Assembly (NCBI GenBank): GCA_001179505.1
Contig: CDMY01000234.1
Span: 41,261 to 105,260, forward strand
DNA from: Vitrella brassicaformis
Taxonomy: Eukaryota > Sar > Vitrellaceae
Reading direction: 5' to 3'
DNA length: 64,000 nucleotides
Below are positions 12,502 through 22,524 of this stretch, one piece after another. A program made the position numbers and the translations under genes. Each line of letters starts with the position of its first letter. Positions within the stretch are counted from its first letter, which is position 1. The notes under the pieces were generated by a model that worked only from the letters and a program-made list of their open reading frames with translations, ran no database searches and was not told the DNA's origin.

Positions 12502-14548
12502 ATGTTGTCGAAGAAGCGTAAGTTCGAGTCGCCTGCGACTGCTGCGGCAGCGGGCGGCGATAGCGACGAGTTTGAGCCGCTCCCAACCATCGGCCGCCAA
12601 CGAATCGATGAAGCGCTCAAGGAGGCCGACGAATCGCTGGCGACGATTGAGCAGAACGCCAAGCAGATGAGGAGAAAGCTGCGCGAGCAAGCAGCGATGA
12701 TTCGCGGGCTTATCACGAGCAGTGGAGGGCAGCTGATGGTGACGGGGCGACTGGATGATGAGATAGAGATCAAAGTGGGCGGGACGGTGCTGTGTGTGCC
12801 GCGCAAGCCGCTGCTGCTGCCCGGCGTGAGTGAGAGCATCATCGCATATCTGCTGCTGTACCATCTGGAGGGGCTGCCGAAGGACACGGAGGGGCGGCCC
12901 TTCCTCGATGCTGACCCTGTGTACACAGATTGGTGAGCTAAGCGAAAGAAACAAGGAAGAATGGGCCTGCCAATCTGATGCTTGCTGTGTGTCTGTGTCA
13001 GGTTGTTTGACGAGATCGCTAAGGTCGGCTCTGCTGATGCGCAGCGCGAGACTCATGAGATCGTCCTGGCCCCCCCACACGACACCGACAGCTCGTCGCT
13101 CTTCTGGCACTCACTCCTCTTCGCGTCCAAGACCGGCCTCGACATCCACATGCCCGCAGCCGCACCCTCGCCAGACGGTGACGACCATGACAACATGCAT
13201 GTGGACGAGGCACAGCAGCTTGAGGGCGGGGAGGCGGCCGAGGGTGGTGAGAAGGGTGACGCAGTCGACGGCATGGCGGCACTCAGCAAGAGCATCGCAA
13301 GCCTGGATGCGTCAGTGGGTCGGCTGGGCGCGGCCGAGGACCGCTTGATGCAGTTCTCCAAGCTCGTGAAGCCGCTGCTGGCGTCGGGGGTGGGGCAGGG
13401 GGATGAGATAAGGAGCGTGCGTGTTCGGGGCAAGACAGTGTCGACCACCGAGGCCACACTGTCGCATGCTGGCCGCGACAAATGACTCTACACGACATTC
13501 CACGAGTGGGGACACAACACCGATCGAACAGACGGGAGAAGCTGCATGGCCGCTCTCATGTTCTCTCTCTGTTTTGCAGCGGTGCGGCTGTCCAGAGTAC
13601 TTCATCTGAGCATCTCTTCAGAGTGGTCGACTTTGCCCGGAGAAAGCGCATCACACAGCCCGACTGCCTCGTCATGCCGCCGGCGGCAAGCAACGCCAAG
13701 CAGATGCAGGTCGACACCGAGATGTATGGGTTGAAGCACGAGCCCTTCTGCAGCGGCCTGGCGGGGGGCGACTTGGTGATCGAGACGGCCGAGGAGTGGG
13801 ACGAGGTGCTGAAGATGACGGGCAAGACCTCGCCTATGCCGTCACTCCTATACAAGTATGCGAGCACTCATACGTGTGCGGTCACGGACAACAACTACAC
13901 CTGGCAGACACCGTCTTTGTGTGTATTGCTCCTGTGCCATCCATCCCTCAGGGGCAGTCGCGACACGTATGCGTTTCCCAAGCTGCTCCAGTGTGTGGCG
14001 GGCAAGAGCGGTCTGCTCTTTGCCCTCCAAGATGGCGACACGCACCGATTCGGCACCTTCATCGACGGCCAGATCGTACCCCCTGCTGACCCCACACAGA
14101 CGACCGGCAACTACAAGGTGCCCCTCTTCTTCTACTCGCTGTCGGGTGCGTACGACGCGCCGACCAAGATCGAGCTGCCCGAGGAGAGGCAGATGGTGGA
14201 GGTGGCCGGCACACGGGGGGCGGTCAAGGCCAAGAACGTGGACAGGCATGGGAATCTGTGCATTGCTCGCGGCCACCTTTGGCTCGGGATGGCCAAGCCT
14301 GGTCCAGCGGCCGACGTCAGCAGCTGCTCTCAGTTGCTCAATGAGCAGTACCTGCCGGGGGGGTACAGAGGCGAGATCAGTGAGAGCGGGTATGGGAGGC
14401 TGGCTGCTCAGCGTGACTTCACAGCGAGCGAGATTGAGATATGGCACATCAAACAGGTGAGGGCGGGGAGGGCACACAAGACGCCACTCATGGCTGCATA
14501 TTGATCACATCATACTTGCCTGCGTGTGTGCAGGCGGGCAGTGGCTGA
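12502..14548 (+). CDS. BTB/KCTD-like and TLDc domain protein, copy 3
   Basis: Proposed exons 12502-12932, 13002-13460, 13580-13855, 13952-14456 and 14534-14548 total 561 codons. The start MLSKKRKFESP has a nuclear-localisation-like KKRK, as in copy 2. A helix-forming segment (DEALKEADESLATIEQNAKQ) precedes the BTB/T1-like core IKVGGTVLCVPRKPLLLPG and IIAYLLLYHLEGLPKD. The core is interrupted by an intron after VYTDW. The TLDc half has VVDFARRKRITQPD, MLQCVAGKSGLLFALQDGDTH, LFFYSLSGAYDAPTKIELPEE, LWLGMAKPGPAADV and EIEIWHIKQ, then the AGSG exon. The weak point is the exon 2 to exon 3 junction. The frame meets TGA at 13483-13485, and rescue requires a poor donor (gtcgca) at 13461. If that donor is not used, the gene is truncated or split. 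Confidence 0.7.
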
Positions 14549-15472
14549 GTCGGCCGTACGGCACCACATCAACACAGCAGACACACAGGTGAGAGGTTAG
14601 GCAGCATCACCGCTCTCTACCTGCCGTCTACTCTGTGTCGTCACTGCTTCGTGTCTGCAGTTGATGCGTTTGCGACAGTCCGGCAGGAGCACGAGCCGGT
14701 GTAGCGAGACGGCGTGTGTGTGTGAATCGGTGTGCATGTGGATGTGACCATGATACATGTGTGTGGGTGCGTGGCTTTATGACTGATGATTGCATTTATC
14801 AACCCGTGCACAATTAACCGATTTATCCACCATCACCTATCAGACACACCGAAATGGAATGTCATTTCGTTTGCTGACCGTCCTTATGTGTGTGCAGGTG
14901 AGTGTGAGGGTTGGCGAGTGGACACGTGTCAGGCTGAGATGAAATGTTGTCCGGCACACACTCAGATATATCACTTGTGAGACACAGAATACATGTCAGT
15001 CATTGTCAGTCAACCAAGCAGCGTGCTGATGTGAGTCCGTCTACTTGACCCTACACACTTCCTGGCTCCTTCATAGACAGACAGACAGACAGACAGAGAA
15101 AGAGAGACATCGCGGCCTCAAAAAACGCGACGCTCCATCAGCCTTGAACCCCATCATCGCTCACGACATCAGGCAAGACAACACTCACACACACACACGT
15201 GTGCAGCTCTCTTGGCCATACTATAAACGCCCCCGCCCAGTGAGTGCACAGGTATTTATTTCTTCCCTGACTAAGAAACAACAGATACACACATGACACA
15301 CATGACTCAGGCCAACGATCATTGTCTCTGAACGAACACTCACTCACACCCTCAGCAGACAGACACACACGCCGACTCATCAGCTGAAACGACCCGACTT
15401 GTGACGTTCACATGGCCACCCACTGGCAGATGAGCATCGCCATGGCCACCCCGCCCCACAGTGACCACCCCC
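14549..15472. other. Convergent intergenic region with microsatellites
   Basis: This contains the second copy of the flanking repeat (14864-14960), a gacagacagacagaca run near 15075-15096 and a CA tract near 15186-15200. Short open frames here have no recognisable content. Confidence 0.5.
14864..14960 (+). repeat. Flanking repeat, copy 2 (about 95 bp)
   Basis: This is the direct-orientation partner of 9921-10020, with a few substitutions and small indels (for example cttatgtgtgtg against ccttttgtgtgtgtg). Confidence 0.7.
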
Positions 15473-17254
15473 TCACTCTGCATCATGCTTCAACACCTCC
15501 ACCTCATCAGCAGTGAAGACGAAGGCACCGCCAAGATAAGCATCACCAAACTCGTTCCTCACCCCCTTGTAGCCCTCAGGCACATAGCGGCTGGCGATGG
15601 CAGATTGCGCCTGCTCGACGTCAAGCCGATCTTCACCCATAAACGACCAATCCGACATGGTCCCATTCAACGCAAAGCCACGGAGCTCCAGCCCTCCCAC
15701 GGGGCGGTCCAGGTCATCGTTGAACTGCGGAAACCACAGCTCCACCCGATCTTGTGCCTCCTGTAGGAGCTGAAATCTGGTCGGCTCATCGAAGTGGCCC
15801 GACAGCGAAAAGTACCACAGGTAAGCCCCCGACGGCGGTGTCGGCGTGACCAGTCCCTCCGACAGCGATGTCGGAGGGGGCGGCTTCTGGTCGAATTGGG
15901 CCCACAAGCTGACATAGGTGCCGCACACGTATGGGGCCTTGCGGATGAGGAACACGGTGCCGGCCTCCGCCGACCAGCCCTCACGCACCTTGTCGGCGCC
16001 TATGAGGCTGAACATATCATGAAGTGTACTGCCGTCTGCAGAGGACCTGACATACACACAAAGCAAACAATCAGACAGACAGCCAGACAGCCAGACAGCC
16101 ACCATACACATGTGTGTGGCCTGGCTGGTTGGCAATAAACTTGTTGATAGACATACCGGTAGATTGAAGTGAGTGTCTTGTTGTCTCCCAAGAGGTCACG
16201 GAGGCCGTCATACTCGGAGGCTGACAGGGACGAGCCGTCCACAGGTGACGGAGAGCTGTTCGCCGCTGGTGGGGGTGCGACTGGCGTCACAAGTGCTTCT
16301 TCGGGCACCGTGGCTCGTGTCGACACCGCATGCAGCACCTCCACCTCATCAGCTTCGAAGAAACGGTCGCCACCAAACCAAGCCTCATATTCGCTGCCCC
16401 TCTCTCCCATAAAAGCCTCGCCATCGGTCTCTCTCACACCCATGTAGCCCTCAGGCAGATAGGCGGCTGCCGTCCGCTGGAAGCAGCTGCGGGTGTCATT
16501 GGATCCATTTGGAAAGTGAACTCCTCTCGCGCAGTCCCCCATACATATCGTCCTGACAGTCAGCGACAACCGCCCTTCGCTCCAGTCAGCTCGCCCAAAA
16601 AACACCCGTTGCTTGGGGAACGGGGCCATGATCTTGGTCGGCACGTCGAAGTGGCCCGCCAGCGAGAACTGCCACATTTCACATGCGTCAGGGGGATCAG
16701 TCACACCGAAACGCTCTTCAGCCAGGGCGATGCCGCAGTTGATGGATGTGCCGAACACGTACTGGTCCTTCCGGACGACGAAGACGAGCGGCTCGCTGTC
16801 GCCCACACGGTCCAGCAGATCGTCGAATGTGCTGCCATGCACTGATGCCCTGCCACCCACCCACAGACAGACAGACAGACAGTGTGACGATATGGTTGTT
16901 TGGCTCCTTGGCACACCTACCGGTAGAGTGAGGTGAGGTTGGTATCATTGCCCAGCAGGCTAATCAGACCCTCGTACTCTGACGCTGACAGCGATGTGTT
17001 GGCTGGCAAACCGACCTGCAGACGACGAACCTGACACAGACAGACAGACAGACAGCCACCAGAGATGTGATCAGCCACAGACAGACAGACAGACAGGCAT
17101 TGAGTGCAATGAGAGTGCATCAGGAGCTGAGCTGATGCCGTGTGTGTGTGAGATCTACCTGGGCAGTGCTTCTCGGGCGCACGAAGGCATGGCAGCACGC
17201 CACGCAGAGGGCGAGCAGGACGGACAAAGCCAACAGCATCACGCCACGCACCAT
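15473..17254 (-). CDS. Secreted protein with two TLDc-like domains
   Basis: Exons 17254-17159, 17030-16921, 16849-16157 and 16046-15473 join in phase, giving 490 residues. Exon 1 is a textbook signal peptide (GVMLLALSVLLALCVACCHA). Two modules follow, each opening with the same line: LSASEYEGLISLLGNDTNLT and LSASEYDGLRDLLGDNKTLT, then SLYR or SIYR split by an intron in the same phase. Each then shows a TLDc-like body: GSTFDDLLDRVGDSEPLVFV with YVFGTSI in the first, GSTLHDMFSLIGADKV with VFLIRKAPYVCGTY in the second. Both continue with FSLAGHFDVPTKI or FSLSGHFDEPTRF, then YLPEGYMGVRE or YVPEGYKGVRN, and DEVEVLHA or DEVEVLKH. The matching intron phase shows that the modules arose by internal duplication. 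N-glycosylation sequons (NDT, NGS, NKT, NGT) fit secretion. TLDc proteins are normally cytosolic, so the localisation is unusual. Confidence 0.75.
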
Positions 17255-17498
17255 CGTTGGGGGGAATCAATGGGAGAGGGCATTCTGTGAAACAAAGCTG
17301 AGTCAGAACGTAAACTCCGGGCGGTTTCGCGTTCTCTTTCGCCCGTCTCCCCGGAGTCAGACGCATTCTGCTACCTTCTTCCCCCACCGTCAGATTTCAC
17401 CATGTCGGTCGGCGTCTGCCTACCTCTCTGCCGCACCAGCTTCTCTTGTTGCTGCCTTGGTGCTGTCAGCGGCCCTCCTGTCTGCAGCGACAAGAACA

Positions 17499-18360
17499 AT
17501 GACGATCAAATGCGGTGTGGCGGTGTATGTGTCGGCTCTCCTGGCCGCCTGCTATGTGCCCATGGCGGCGGGGAAGGGGGGCGTCTGTTCCATCCGAGAT
17601 GACCCCCTCCCCGAGTGCACAAGCGGCTTCGTGCATCACACCGACGCCGGCAAGTGCGTCAAGCCGTTCCGCCACCAGCCGCACTACTACTGCGCTGAGC
17701 AGGTAGGCACACACACCCACACACACATGACAAGACGTCGTGACTCATTTGTGTGTCTGTCGGTGTGTGTCTTAGGGTTATGTGGTGGAGGGCAATCAGT
17801 GTGTTCTGTATCAGTACGCCGACGGCACCTCTTTCTGCAGGGACCCCCACACGACTCTGTCGGGCACCATGCACCACAGAGGAGACCTGCCCTCCCGACT
17901 ACAGGTGCCGCTTCGGCTACCAGCTGACAGCCGACGTGCCCACCGACACGTGTGCATCATCACCCAAACGCACCCGGCTGACTTCAGCTGCCCCTTTGGC
18001 TGCGATCCGAGCGGCGACAAGTGCGTCGCCAAGCACTTCGCAGAGAGACGGTAAGCAACACGGAGCAACACGGAGCAACACAGCACAGCACAGCGCTACC
18101 TCATTCACCGTCCTCATGTGTGTGTGTGTGTGTGTTGACCGATCAGTCATTCTTGTCCGGATGGCTTTGAGTTCAAGCGCGGCATTGAGCTGCCGCCGGT
18201 GTTGGGTGTCGGCCCACACGAGGAGACCTGCATCAGGGGCGACCACGGTCCCGTCCAGCACCGCTGCGCCAGGGGCAGGCCGCACTGGATCGACAACAAG
18301 CCCGTCTGCTGCATCACTTGCGGCAGTGGCCACTGGGGCGGCCAGCTGTGCCGGCAGTAG
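17499..18360 (+). CDS. Cysteine-rich secreted protein
   Basis: Exons 17499-17702, 17776-18050 and 18147-18360 join in phase and give 230 residues. The start MTIKCGVAVYVSALLAACYV is a signal peptide, followed by GKGGVCSIRDDPLPECTSGF and spaced cysteines: KCVKPFRHQPHYYCAEQGYV, NQCVLYQYADGTSFC, SCPFGCDPSGDKC, SCPDGFEFKRG, RCARG, VCCITCGSGHWGGQLC. Repeated CPxGY/F...C blocks resemble the style of oocyst-wall proteins of coccidians, but I cannot assign it to that family. Exon 2 has a long cysteine-free stretch in this frame, while another frame over the same bases is cysteine-rich (see findings). It lies 244 bases from the start of the divergent secreted TLDc gene. Confidence 0.6.
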
Positions 18361-19412
18361 ACACACAGACATGCGTGTCGCTGTTCTGTCGCTGAACGTC
18401 TGAGGGTGTGTGTGAGTGACTGTCCTGGTGGGGGGCGGGGAGAGGCGGTTCATGTCAACAGGTGTGCAGAGTGAGCTTTCCATAGCGGTCTGCGCTGATG
18501 CGCTCTGTCGGCGGCTGTCCAGTGGGTCTCCGCAGTGCGCGTTAGCCTGGTCTCGGTCACTCAATAGTGTTGCTGTGACACACGTGTGTGTCTGTGTTGT
18601 GAGTCGGTCTGTCTGTCTTTGTAGGACGTGGTGTGTGAGCACATGTGCGTGGGCAGACAGGCAGGCAGGCAGGCAGGCCGGCCGGGGAACGGACGAATGG
18701 ACCCGTGTGCAGCCAAAGAGAGGTGCATTTATCCATCCCGTCCATGCTTTGTCAACACACTGATGGTATGGATGGATGTGTCACAGTGTCATAGTTGGGC
18801 GGAGGGGAGGGAGGACATTGATTTGAGTGCGACAAGAGCATCAACCAATATGCGCAGCTTGAACGAATCCGTCCGTCAGGTCAACGGAGACGATTCCCTC
18901 ACCACTTGTCACACACACAAACACACTGCCACCAGCACACCACCTTCAGCAAGGCACATATGCACCAGTCGACAGCCCACCCACTCCCGTCGTCCGTCCA
19001 TCTCACTCGCTAACGCATGCAGCTGTCGCTCTGATGTCGACACTCGCAGAACACGCAGCCACTCGACAAAACCTCACAAGTGAAGATGGGTGGGTCGGTC
19101 AACCGACACAGACAACACAGACGACACAAGCGTGTGTTGTGAGATCGTGTCTCTCCCGCAGACCGCTGTGTTTGCAGCTCTGTGGGGAAAGAGGACGTCC
19201 GGATATAAAATGGAGGCAGCGATCACTCGCCGATGAGCGGACAACTCGACCGGCATGTGTCACAACGGACTGTGACAGCCACTTTTGAAGACGCAGCAAT
19301 TGCAAAGGCAACAGACAACAGACGAGAATGGCATGCGCTGGCAGCTGACAGAAAGCAGAAGACAGAGAGAAAAAGGACGATGAACATCCATATGAGGTTC
19401 GCTGGCTGGTCG
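18361..19412. other. Intergenic region with simple repeats
   Basis: Contents include a (GGCA)n run near 18656-18678. A plus frame at 19233-19550 encodes about 105 residues but overlaps the 3' end of the next gene antisense and has no motif, so I do not call it. A TATA-like tataaaa lies at about 19203. Confidence 0.4.
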
Positions 19413-21361
19413 CTAGTCGTTTACCACCACTCTGCCGTCTCGGAAGCTGTTGTACTTGTCGTTTCTGTCGTAGGGCCGGCTCTTACTGCAAACAATCATA
19501 TGCGTGTATATGAAGTGGAGAGGAAAGTCATAACTTACTTGGGAAAGTAGGTGTTGGGAGGGGGGAGTCCTTCTGTGTGCCCTGGGGGCATCCTGTCCCG
19601 TGTGGCCTGCACACGTGAGACAAAGCGATCTGTCCATCGTCAAGGATAAATGTCTCTGAAGTCTCCTGCCCACCACATATCCGTCCCTCTTGTGGGGCGG
19701 CACGTAGTCGCGCTCCAAGCTGCGCCTAGAATCCTGGCGCACCTGCACACCACACACTCACCCACACACACACTGAGAGAGATACACACGGACGGGTGCA
19801 ATATATATAATGCGACCACATGCTCGCGCGCGTGTGTGTGTCCCACCTGCCGCTCGTACTGCTGCCGTGACGCTGCCAGTTCGTCACGCTCGCGCCTCAT
19901 GTTGTCCATCTCCTGACGCAACTGAACCAACACACAGACACACGTACACACAGACACATGAACATAACAATGGAATGGCATGATGCGCGTCGCGTCAGAG
20001 GGCATTCCATCCATCCAACTCACCCGGTTGACTTGTTCCTCGTTGGACTCGTTGGATGCCGTGACGTTGCACCATCGGGTGGCACACATGCACCCCAACA
20101 AAGCCAGGGTGGCGGACGGCACTGCCCGTTGCCCTCCGTGCTGGCCCTGGTCGCTGCCATAGTGTCTCTGTGGGCTGAGGCTCTCAGGCCCTTGGCCGAT
20201 GAGTGCATCGATGGCCTTGTCGATGGCGGCCTCCTTGCGATGCCATCGTCGACATTCCATCCAACTCACCCGGTTCACTTGTTCCTCGTTGGATGTCGTG
20301 GCGTTGGCCAGCTCCCCCCGAACTCTCAACAGCTCAGCCTGGTACTGCTCACACACAGACATACACACGGCTGGCTGTTTTGCACACGTGAATGTATGGG
20401 GTGGTCTCTCTCTCTCTCTGTCCGTTGGTCTCTTGTGCGGTTTTGGCGTCCTCGCGGCAATCGGCCAACTCGCGCTCAGCCTGACCACTACACATACACA
20501 CATCCACACATCAATAACATCAATGCCCCCTCTCTCCCTCCCCTCCCCTCCCCTCCCCTCCCTGCCCCCATCCCTCCCTCCCTCCCTCCCTCCCCGCGTG
20601 TCGTGTGTATGTGTTTGTGAGGCCACCCACCTGGCGCCTGAGGGCTTCCTGTCGTTCGACGGCCTTCTCAACGTCAGCTCGCACCTGCACACCACGCACA
20701 CAAAGATACACACGGACGGGTGCAATATATATAATGCGACCACATGCTCGCGCGCGTGTGTGTCCCACCTGCCGCTCGTACTGCTGCCGTGACGCTGCCA
20801 GTCCGTCACGCTCGCGCCTCATGTTGTCCATCTCCTGACGCAACTGAACCAACACACAGACACATAAACATAACAATGGAATGGCATGATGTGCGTCGCG
20901 TCAGAGGGCATTCCATCCATCCAGCTCACCCGGTTGACTTGTTCCTCGTTGGACTCGTTGGAGGTCGTCACGTTCGCCAGCTCCTTTCGAACTCTCAACA
21001 GCTCGGCTTGGTACTGCTCACACACATACACACACACACGCATTGTGCCCCATATCCTGGCTTGTGTGGTGGCAACTTACACTCCGTATCGCATGGTGTC
21101 CATTCTAGCTATGACGATAGGCAGCACATGAAGGCAGGTCTTTGTGGTTCGTGTGGTGAAACTCACGGTGGCGTACCTTCAGCCCATTCGTCCTCATCGT
21201 CATCTTGAGAACCGCCACCAAACCAACAGCAGCCATCCCTGAATGGCAGGAGAGGACAACCGCGCACGTAGGCTGGGCTTGATCTCTCCCAGGTGCCTCC
21301 TGTGGCCCCCCTGTCAGCGTGTGACTTACGATGGTGGTCGCTGCTCCCTTGGCCGCCCCAT
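19413..21361 (-). CDS. Coiled-coil protein with duplicated exon cassettes
   Basis: The proposed start MGRPREQRPPS (21361) joins in phase to DGCCWFGGGSQDDDEDEWAE, an acidic segment. The coiled-coil exons then read YQAELLRVRKELANVTTS (about 21017), LRQEMDNMRRERDGLAASRQ (about 20842), VRADVEKAVERQEALRRQ (about 20685), a block with ERELADCREDAKTAQE (about 20470), YQAELLRVRGELANATTS (about 20348), a block with KEAAIDKAIDALIGQG (about 20240) and LRQEMDNMRRERDELAASRQ (about 19923). The tail has VRQDSRRSLERDYVPPHKRD and ends SRPYDRNDKYNSFRDGRVVVND at 19413. At least two exon types are present twice, with their introns. I do not recognise the family, and the small exon joining the acidic start to YQAELL (about 21100) is a guess. 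Confidence 0.5.
19781..20056. repeat. Intragenic segmental duplication, copy 1
   Basis: This block is nearly identical to 20705-20962 and spans one complete exon (LRQEMDNMRRERD...), both flanking introns and part of the next exon (NEEQVNR). Copy 1 has an extra 20 or so bases of CA-type sequence near 19940. Confidence 0.8.
20705..20962. repeat. Intragenic segmental duplication, copy 2
   Basis: This is the partner of 19781-20056. Identity extends through intron sequence, including the tataatatata-type stretch near 20724, so the duplication is recent. A third, partial copy of the YQAELL/NEEQVNR exon lies at about 20259-20350. Confidence 0.8.
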
Positions 21362-22524
21362 GGGCTCCTCAACAACGCAAGTACCTGCCAAAACACGCAG
21401 GCGGGACGACATTCCAACGCGATATGCACTGTGCCGTTCAGAGTGGCACATTCACCCCCCATCAGGGCGAGACCAAAGGGCAGAGGGAAACCAGAAAAAG
21501 AGGCAATGGCGGAGTGCGTGGAAATCATTTGAGAAAATAAAAAGAAAAGACAGCCGTCTCCGTCTCCAGCTCCGGCGAGAAGGTCGCGAAGCTTAGGTAA
21601 ATTTTGCGTGTCGTGAAAGCGTCTTGCCCAACAGCGAGAGTGACGAAACATCGCACACCGATTTCCGGAGCCACATCGAAGCCCAATGTCTCGATCAACA
21701 CAATTGTGCGTACAGTTTGTTGGCTCACACAGGGGCACAGCTGGGCACTACAACGTTAACGTGTGAATGCAGAGGGAAGCTGAGTGGTTGGATGCAACCT
21801 GTGAAGGGAGGATGATGATAATTTGATGTACAGTCGGTTTTCGGGGTCCACAGACAGAGAGCCATAGGGTGGGAGTGACGGCGTGAAAGAGGGAGCGGGG
21901 GTCCCCGACTTACCGACCGAAAAACGACCCACCCATGGATGGCAGCCATTGCATTCGTAGACAAATGTATAGAGACAGACAGACAGACAGACAGTCGCTC
22001 ATCTCTCCCTCGACATACATATGCGATAGATACACAGATAGATTGATGGGTGGATAGCACCAGAGGTGTGTGTTTCTATCTGGCGAGCGGAAAAAAGAGT
22101 GATGGACACGGCTGGACTGACTTGGTGGCCGTTGAGCGGTCAGTTGCTTTGTCTGGTATTGTCCATGAGCTGATGATATCTATCGGATACTCGGTGGGAG
22201 AAAATCCGATAGATATCATCAGCCCACCTGCAGGACCAAACAAGGCAGCGCCCGCCGCCAGCATACTCACTCCGTCATAGATGCTTCCATGGTTCGTGCG
22301 ATACGAAGCCAGACATACAGACAGACAGACAGACAGACACCCGCTCTCAAATATACAACACACACCCCACTCGTCCTTATCTTTTGTCTGTCTGCAGCTT
22401 GACGCACGTGAGCATGAAGGTATGTAAGATAAAGACAATGAAGGGATAGACAGCGGACAGACAAACAGGGAAAAACTCAGTCAATGCACCCACTGCAGCC
22501 CCCATCCATTCTCACGTCTGACAC
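21362..22524. other. Intergenic region with a long perfect hairpin
   Basis: This holds possible upstream sequence of the coiled-coil gene, tetranucleotide runs (agacagacagacagac near 21975-21993 and 22318-22337) and the 20-bp inverted repeat at 22169-22223. Minus-strand frames here (for example around 22076-22438) include a hydrophobic stretch but owe part of it to the hairpin. I call no gene. Confidence 0.4.
22169..22223. repeat. Perfect 20-bp inverted repeat with 15-base loop
   Basis: The left arm 22169-22188 and right arm 22204-22223 are exact reverse complements, with core gatgatatctatcggat and its complement. Imperfect pairing continues outward into gtctggtattgtcc and ggaccaaacaag. The ends of a small non-autonomous transposon or a cruciform site are possible readings. 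Confidence 0.85.

Noticed and set aside
18628-18763. Frame with Gly-Arg-Gln-Ala repeats
   Set aside because: It translates the GGCA microsatellite; no other coding evidence.
19233-19550. Plus-strand frame of about 105 residues
   Set aside because: It overlaps the 3' end of the coiled-coil gene antisense, has no motif, and its composition follows the repeats around it.
22076-22438. Minus-strand frame with a hydrophobic GAALFGPAGGLMISIG stretch
   Set aside because: Part of it is the hairpin, which gives a similar peptide on both strands. No splice partner or family found.
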